Position numbers and translations under genes: made by a program. This document shows positions 6,460 through 10,484 of a stretch of DNA of 10,484 nt, one piece after another. The notes under the pieces are model-generated. The model was not told the DNA's origin, did no database searches, and was given only the letters and a program-made list of their open reading frames with translations. Where the stretch lies: positions 1 through 10,484 of the forward strand of contig CALPQA020000031.1 in assembly GCA_943325595.2 (NCBI GenBank), given 5' to 3'. The stretch's first letter is position 1. Each line of letters opens with the position of its first letter. This stretch comes from Auritidibacter sp. Marseille-P8566. Its GTDB lineage: Bacteria; Bacteroidota; Bacteroidia; Flavobacteriales; Flavobacteriaceae.

Positions 6460-6987
6460 TTAATCGTGTTTTCCGTCGTAATATAAGTGCCATTTTCCAT
6501 GTACTTTCATTACTTGTTCAATTACGTCACGAGCGGCTCCTTTTCCACCATTTTTGTGAGAAATATAATTGGAAATACTTTTAATTTCTGGACTTGAATC
6601 TTGCGGACATGTTGGTAATCCGACCAGTTGCATCACATGAAAATCGGGAATATCATCGCCCATGTATAAAACTTGCTCGGGTAAAATTGCATACAATTCG
6701 CAATATTCCTTGAACGTTTCTACCTTGTCTGGAGTGGCCATATAAATATCAGTAATTCCTAAATTTCTCAATCGGATGCGAACACCTTCATTACTCCCGC
6801 CAGAAATAATACACACGTTGTAGCCACTTTCTATAGCGGCTTTCATTGCAAAACCATCCCGAATATTCATTGTTCGAAGCATTTCACCCGTTGGAGAAAT
6901 ATGAACAGAACCATCAGTAAGAACGCCGTCTACATCAAAAATAAATGTAGTAATGTCGTTCATAATTTCTTTATAACTCTTTGCCAT
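6460..6987 (-). CDS. KdsC-like HAD phosphatase (3-deoxy-D-manno-octulosonate 8-phosphate phosphatase family)
   Basis: This is a cytoplasmic HAD-superfamily phosphatase of 175 residues without a cap domain, the C0 type expected of KdsC (E. coli 188 residues), which forms tetramers. The motifs are complete. FDVDGVLTDG (17-26) gives the nucleophile Asp18 and acid/base Asp20. IISGG (60-64) supplies Ser62 of motif II. Lys88 fits motif III. YMGDDIPD (108-115) holds the Mg2+-binding Asp111 and Asp112 with Asp115. The C-terminal NGGKGAARDVIEQVM matches the KdsC tail that reaches into the neighbouring active site. KdsC makes Kdo for LPS from Kdo-8-phosphate; close relatives act on other sugar acid phosphates, and no other Kdo gene is in this window, so the substrate is inferred from family only. 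Its first 17 nt overlap the end of the DUF2520 gene, indicating translational coupling. Confidence 0.88.
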   Translation of the reverse strand: MAKSYKEIMNDITTFIFDVDGVLTDGSVHISPTGEMLRTMNIRDGFAMKAAIESGYNVCIISGGSNEGVRIRLRNLGITDIYMATPDKVETFKEYCELYAILPEQVLYMGDDIPDFHVMQLVGLPTCPQDSSPEIKSISNYISHKNGGKGAARDVIEQVMKVHGKWHLYYDGKHD

Positions 6988-7744
6988 TATTTTGTATAGA
7001 TTGGGTTAGTATTTTATAAATATTTTTTTGATTTTCATCCGATAAAAATGCCAAGTGCGCATTAATAGTATTAAAATCATTTCGAATTGCAGGTCCCGTT
7101 TGGGCTTCTTTTGGCGAAAGCTTCATGATTTTTTCGGCAGTTTCTTGTATTAACGGTTTCAAAATTTCAAAAGGCACATTGTTTTCTATGCAAATGTCGT
7201 TTCCAATTTTGTACAAATGATTGGTGAAGTTATTTACAAAAACGGCTGCGACATGAAGTGCTTTTCGTTGCTCTGAATTTATTGCAAAAACAGCCTCAGA
7301 AATTGCGTTTGCCACTTTTTGAAGTAGTTGAAAATCCGTAGCGTTTTGGCTTTCCAAACAAATTGGAATGGTCTTAAAATTAATAGATTTCCCTTTTGAA
7401 AAGGTTTGCAATGGGTAAAAAACACCTTTCCGATTATTAGAATCTAATGCGTCCAATGGCAAACTTCCAGAAGTATGAACAACTAATTTATTTTTGAATG
7501 GAATTTGTCCTGAAACAGTTGAAATTGCATCGTCGGAAACGGCAATTATGTATAAGTCGGCTTCTGCCAAATTTTTCCAATTATCAGTAATTTTGTTGAA
7601 ATCTAATAAATGAGATAACGCCGCTTTTTGCCTTGAAAAGACTTGAATCAATTCGATAGTTGCACCATTTATAATGGAATTTTGTAGCGCCACAATCAGG
7701 TGTTGTGCGACATTTCCAGAACCAATAATACTCACTTTAATCAT
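6971..7744 (-). CDS. Rossmann-like and DUF2520 domain protein (putative NAD(P)-dependent oxidoreductase)
   Basis: This 257-residue cytoplasmic protein has two parts. An N-terminal Rossmann domain has the dinucleotide-binding GSGNVAQHL at 8-16, beta strand VFSRQ at 35-39, YIIAVSDDAI at 65-74 and VVHTSGSLPLDAL at 88-100; the layout resembles ProC-type and F420-dependent NADP reductases. A helical DUF2520 domain (about 125-250) contains YPLQTFS at its start (110-116), HVAAVFVNNFTNHL at 164-177 and QTGPAIRND at 215-223, blocks shared by this family. The reaction is unknown. It is the first gene of the minus-strand cluster and overlaps the KdsC-like gene by 17 nt, a pairing I recall as common in Flavobacteria, so the two may share a pathway. 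The ATG at 7744 directly precedes the first beta strand (IKVSIIGSG), so the start is secure. Confidence 0.87.
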   Translation of the reverse strand: MIKVSIIGSGNVAQHLIVALQNSIINGATIELIQVFSRQKAALSHLLDFNKITDNWKNLAEADLYIIAVSDDAISTVSGQIPFKNKLVVHTSGSLPLDALDSNNRKGVFYPLQTFSKGKSINFKTIPICLESQNATDFQLLQKVANAISEAVFAINSEQRKALHVAAVFVNNFTNHLYKIGNDICIENNVPFEILKPLIQETAEKIMKLSPKEAQTGPAIRNDFNTINAHLAFLSDENQKNIYKILTQSIQNNGKEL

Positions 7745-7893
7745 TTGGCTAAATTATTGATTTTTTTTTATTAATTCTGATTTTAAACTTTTTTATAAAC
7801 ATCACTTAAAAATCTCTTAAATCAATTGTCTAAACTAATAAATCGATAAATTTGAATTACTTTTGTACCACTTTAAAAGAAAATTCTTCTATA
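7745..7893. other. Divergent intergenic region between the DUF2520 cluster and ccsBA
   Basis: This is the largest gene-free stretch in the window, at 149 nt, and is very AT-rich, with a run of nine T near 7761-7769. It must hold the start signals for both the minus-strand cluster and the ccsBA-type gene. A good promoter match exists for the rightward gene only. For the leftward cluster I see no exact TAnnTTTG match; the nearest (TAGTTTAG on the minus strand) has a mismatch and no spaced TTG. Confidence 0.6.
7826..7865 (+). promoter_or_regulatory. Bacteroidota-type promoter for ccsBA, with two overlapping-range -7 motifs
   Basis: TTG at 7826-7828 is followed after 18 nt by TAAATTTG (7847-7854), an exact match to TAnnTTTG with permitted spacing. 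Initiation near 7861 would leave a leader of about 33 nt before the ATG at 7894. A second exact match, TACTTTTG (7858-7865), lies 11 nt further on but has no TTG at the right distance, so the first is favoured. Confidence 0.5.
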
Positions 7894-10484
7894 ATGGATA
7901 AAAAAATATTTTCCTTTTTGTTTTCAACACGATTAATGGCTTTTTTATTTTTATCATTTGCAATTGCAATGATTTGCGGAACATTTATCGAGAGCAAATA
8001 CAATACCGATACAGCTCGAATTTGGGTTTATAATGCGTGGTGGTTTGAGTTAATAATGCTCGTATTCCTAATTAATTTTGCTGGAAATATAAAGAGATAC
8101 CAACTTTTAAGAAAAGAAAAGTGGGCCACGTTAATTTTGCATGTTTCATTTGTATTTATTATTTTGGGAGCATTTATTACTCGATATATCAGTTATGAAG
8201 GCATGATGCCGATTCGAGAAGGGGCAGCTGAAAATCAGTTTTATTCCGATAAAATGTTTCTCACGGTTTTTGTGGATGGCGATTTTCAAGGTCAGATGAA
8301 GCGTAGAGTTTTCGAAAAATCATTGTTGCTTTCTCCAGTTGCCAATAATGATTTCAGTATTTCAAGTAATTTTGATACAACCAATTTCAAAATTTCATAT
8401 AAAGACTATTTATTAGGTGCTCAACAAATGATTAAGCCAGATGCAAAAGGTGTTTTGTATTTTAAAATGGTAGAATCTGGTGATGGAACCCGACACGAAC
8501 ATTTTCTGAAAGAAGGAGAAGTTCAGAACATTCACAACATGCTTTTTTCATTAAATAAATATGTAAAAGGTGCTACAAACATTACAATCACCGACAGTTC
8601 TTCTACGATTCAAACTCCTTTTGAAGGGCAGTTTATGCGTATGGCCGACCAGCTGAAAGGAGCTGTTGCAAAAGATGTTGTTCAACCTTTGATGATGCGT
8701 TCTTTGTATAATGTGGGTGGAACACAGTTTGTATTTCCTGATCCTGCAATGAAAGGAAGTATAGGGTACACTTCCAAAAACGATTACAAAGCGAAGACGC
8801 ACGAAGATGCTTTGATTTTAAATCTAAACGCTGAAGGATTAAATAAAGAAGTTACTCTTTTAGGAACAAAAGGTACAATTGGTGAATCAAAATCGGTGAA
8901 AATCGGAAAATTAGAATATACTTTTTTCTACGGTAGTAAAGCGCATACTTTGCCTTTCAAAATTAAATTGAATGACTTTAAAGCCTTAAAATATCCTGGA
9001 ACTGAGAAAAGTTATTCCTCCTATGAAAGTGATGTAACTGTTCAGGATTCTACCTCAAAATTTGATGCCAAAATATATATGAATCATATTTTAGACCACA
9101 AAGGATTTCGCTTTTTTCAATCTTCATTTGATCCCGATGAAAAAGGAACGGTTTTATCGGTAAACCATGATTATTGGGGAACTTTAATCACTTATATTGG
9201 ATACTCATTATTGTATTTTGGGCTTATGATGATACTATTTACTAAGCATTCTCGATTTGCGGATATTAAAAGAAAACTAGAAGTTGTGAAATTGAAAAAA
9301 TCAAAACTAATTACAATTGCATTGCTTTTGTTGAGTTGTAGCGTTTTTTCTCAGCACAAAGAGGGACAACCAATTTCTGTGAAACAGATTGACTCGTTAC
9401 TCCAAAGATATAAAGTTTCGGAGGAGCATGCTGCTAAATTTGGACGACTTGTTATTCAAGATGCTGGAGGAAGAATGAAGCCTGTGAATACTTTTTCATC
9501 AGAATTGTTGCGCAAAGTGAGTCATAAAGATACTTATAACGGAATGAATTCGGATCAGGTATTTCTGTCAATGACACAATTTCCAACGGCTTGGTATGAA
9601 ATTCCTCTAATTTATATCAAATCTGGAAATGACAGTATTCGAAAAATAATTGGTATAGAAAAAACTGCTCAATATGCTCCTTTTATTGCGTTTTTTGACA
9701 AAAAGGGTAATTACAAATTATCACCCTATTTAGATGAAGCTTACAAAACGGCGAATCCTAATAATTTTGAAAAGGATTTTGTTGAAACCGATAAGAAAAT
9801 CAACTTATTCAATTCGGCAGTTGCGGGAAGTATCTTGAGGATTTTCCCAATTCCGAAAGACGAAAATAACAAATGGGTTTCTCATTTAGAACTAAATCAT
9901 GCGGGTTTGAAAGGAATGGACTCGATTTTCACATCGCAAATTGTTCCTTTGTATCTGAGTTCACTTCAAAATGCAACGGTTAGTAAAAATTATAAAGATG
10001 TTGATTTCTACCTTGAAGGAATAAAAAAATACCAAAGAAAATTTGGTAGTGCGGTCATGCCAACAGAAGATAAAATCACGGCAGAAATAGTTTACAACAA
10101 GTATGATGTGTTCAAAAAGTTGTTTTATTTGTATATGATGGCGGGAATATTTATGCTGTTATTTACAATTATTAAAATCTTCAAGGACAATAAGTTCATG
10201 GCTGTTTTAGTAAATGTGATGCACGTTATAATTGGAGTTTTATTTGGTTTGCATACCCTTGGATTGATTGCGCGGTGGTATATTTCGGGTCATGCACCTT
10301 GGAGTAACGCCTATGAATCAATTATTTATGTAGCTTGGGCGACGATGTTTTTTGGGTTGGCATTTGATCGAAAATCGAAATTGACAGTAGCTTCTTCGGC
10401 GTTTGTAACTGCGATGATTTTGATGGCTGCCTACATGAATTGGATTGATCCAGATATCGCCAATTTGCAACCTGTATTAAATTC
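7894..10484 (+). CDS. ccsBA: CcsBA-type cytochrome c biogenesis protein (ResB-CcsA fusion), 3' end missing
   Basis: An uninterrupted frame of 863 codons runs off the window. System II CcsBA moves haem across the inner membrane and attaches it to the CXXCH motif of apocytochrome c. The ResB/CcsB half comes first: helices at about 13-31, 48-66 and 77-96, then a large periplasmic domain (97-430) with the family ending FRFFQSSFDPDEKGT, and a helix at 430-450. His83, inside the third helix (LILHVSF), sits where the haem-binding TM-His1 of Helicobacter hepaticus CcsBA is reported. A fifth hydrophobic segment (472-486) leads into a second periplasmic domain (490-735). The CcsA half starts at about 742, with helices at 742-763, 769-793, 808-826 and 830-849 and the conserved RWYISGHAPWSNAYES (794-809). 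The WWD motif and remaining haem histidines lie beyond the window. The ATG at 7894 fits the promoter and the first helix. Confidence 0.92.
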   Translation, partial: MDKKIFSFLFSTRLMAFLFLSFAIAMICGTFIESKYNTDTARIWVYNAWWFELIMLVFLINFAGNIKRYQLLRKEKWATLILHVSFVFIILGAFITRYISYEGMMPIREGAAENQFYSDKMFLTVFVDGDFQGQMKRRVFEKSLLLSPVANNDFSISSNFDTTNFKISYKDYLLGAQQMIKPDAKGVLYFKMVESGDGTRHEHFLKEGEVQNIHNMLFSLNKYVKGATNITITDSSSTIQTPFEGQFMRMADQLKGAVAKDVVQPLMMRSLYNVGGTQFVFPDPAMKGSIGYTSKNDYKAKTHEDALILNLNAEGLNKEVTLLGTKGTIGESKSVKIGKLEYTFFYGSKAHTLPFKIKLNDFKALKYPGTEKSYSSYESDVTVQDSTSKFDAKIYMNHILDHKGFRFFQSSFDPDEKGTVLSVNHDYWGTLITYIGYSLLYFGLMMILFTKHSRFADIKRKLEVVKLKKSKLITIALLLLSCSVFSQHKEGQPISVKQIDSLLQRYKVSEEHAAKFGRLVIQDAGGRMKPVNTFSSELLRKVSHKDTYNGMNSDQVFLSMTQFPTAWYEIPLIYIKSGNDSIRKIIGIEKTAQYAPFIAFFDKKGNYKLSPYLDEAYKTANPNNFEKDFVETDKKINLFNSAVAGSILRIFPIPKDENNKWVSHLELNHAGLKGMDSIFTSQIVPLYLSSLQNATVSKNYKDVDFYLEGIKKYQRKFGSAVMPTEDKITAEIVYNKYDVFKKLFYLYMMAGIFMLLFTIIKIFKDNKFMAVLVNVMHVIIGVLFGLHTLGLIARWYISGHAPWSNAYESIIYVAWATMFFGLAFDRKSKLTVASSAFVTAMILMAAYMNWIDPDIANLQPVLN

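Noticed and set aside
8551..8802. Minus-strand open frame of 83 codons inside ccsBA
   Set aside because: It lies wholly within a strongly supported plus-strand gene, its translation has no recognisable family features and it has no promoter-like sequence.

Overview
The window looks like a chromosomal segment of a member of the Flavobacteriaceae (Bacteroidota), most likely Flavobacterium or a close relative. The base composition is AT-rich, genes lack clear Shine-Dalgarno sites, and upstream regions carry matches to the Bacteroidota promoter (TTG, then 17-23 nt, then TAnnTTTG). The protein families and their order are also typical of this group. I read twelve protein-coding genes, two of them cut by the window edges. 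I found no RNA genes, mobile elements or CRISPR arrays. No gene-free stretch exceeds 150 bases.

Left part (1-3084): the 3' end of mtaB (tRNA methylthiotransferase) converges on, and overlaps, a small GNAT-like gene. That gene is preceded on the same strand by a pirin gene. A divergent plus-strand pair follows: an alpha/beta hydrolase and a membrane-anchored lytic transglycosylase with a LysM-like tail.

Middle part (3107-7744): six minus-strand genes are packed head to tail. In transcription order they are a Rossmann/DUF2520 protein, a KdsC-like HAD phosphatase, a UbiA-family membrane protein, a Maf nucleotide pyrophosphatase, a short MscS-type channel and an AI-2E family permease. The first five are overlapping or separated by at most 35 nt, so they are probably one operon. 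The permease may have its own promoter. The theme is envelope and housekeeping: a possible Kdo (LPS sugar) step, nucleotide sanitation, osmotic release and transport.

Right part (7745-10484): a 149-nt divergent intergenic region with a good Bacteroidota-type promoter leads into a large CcsBA-type (ResB+CcsA fusion) cytochrome c haem-attachment gene. It is open at the window end, before the WWD haem-handling motif.

The most notable signal is the UbiA-family gene. Its overall fold-level sequence is well kept and has no indel, yet both Asp-rich Mg2+/diphosphate motifs have been substituted away, and its only full-length start is TTG. This looks like a pseudo-enzyme or an early decaying gene rather than a working prenyltransferase. 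A second, smaller case is the GNAT-like protein, which lacks the acetyl-CoA loop motif. I saw no wholly new multi-gene system here.
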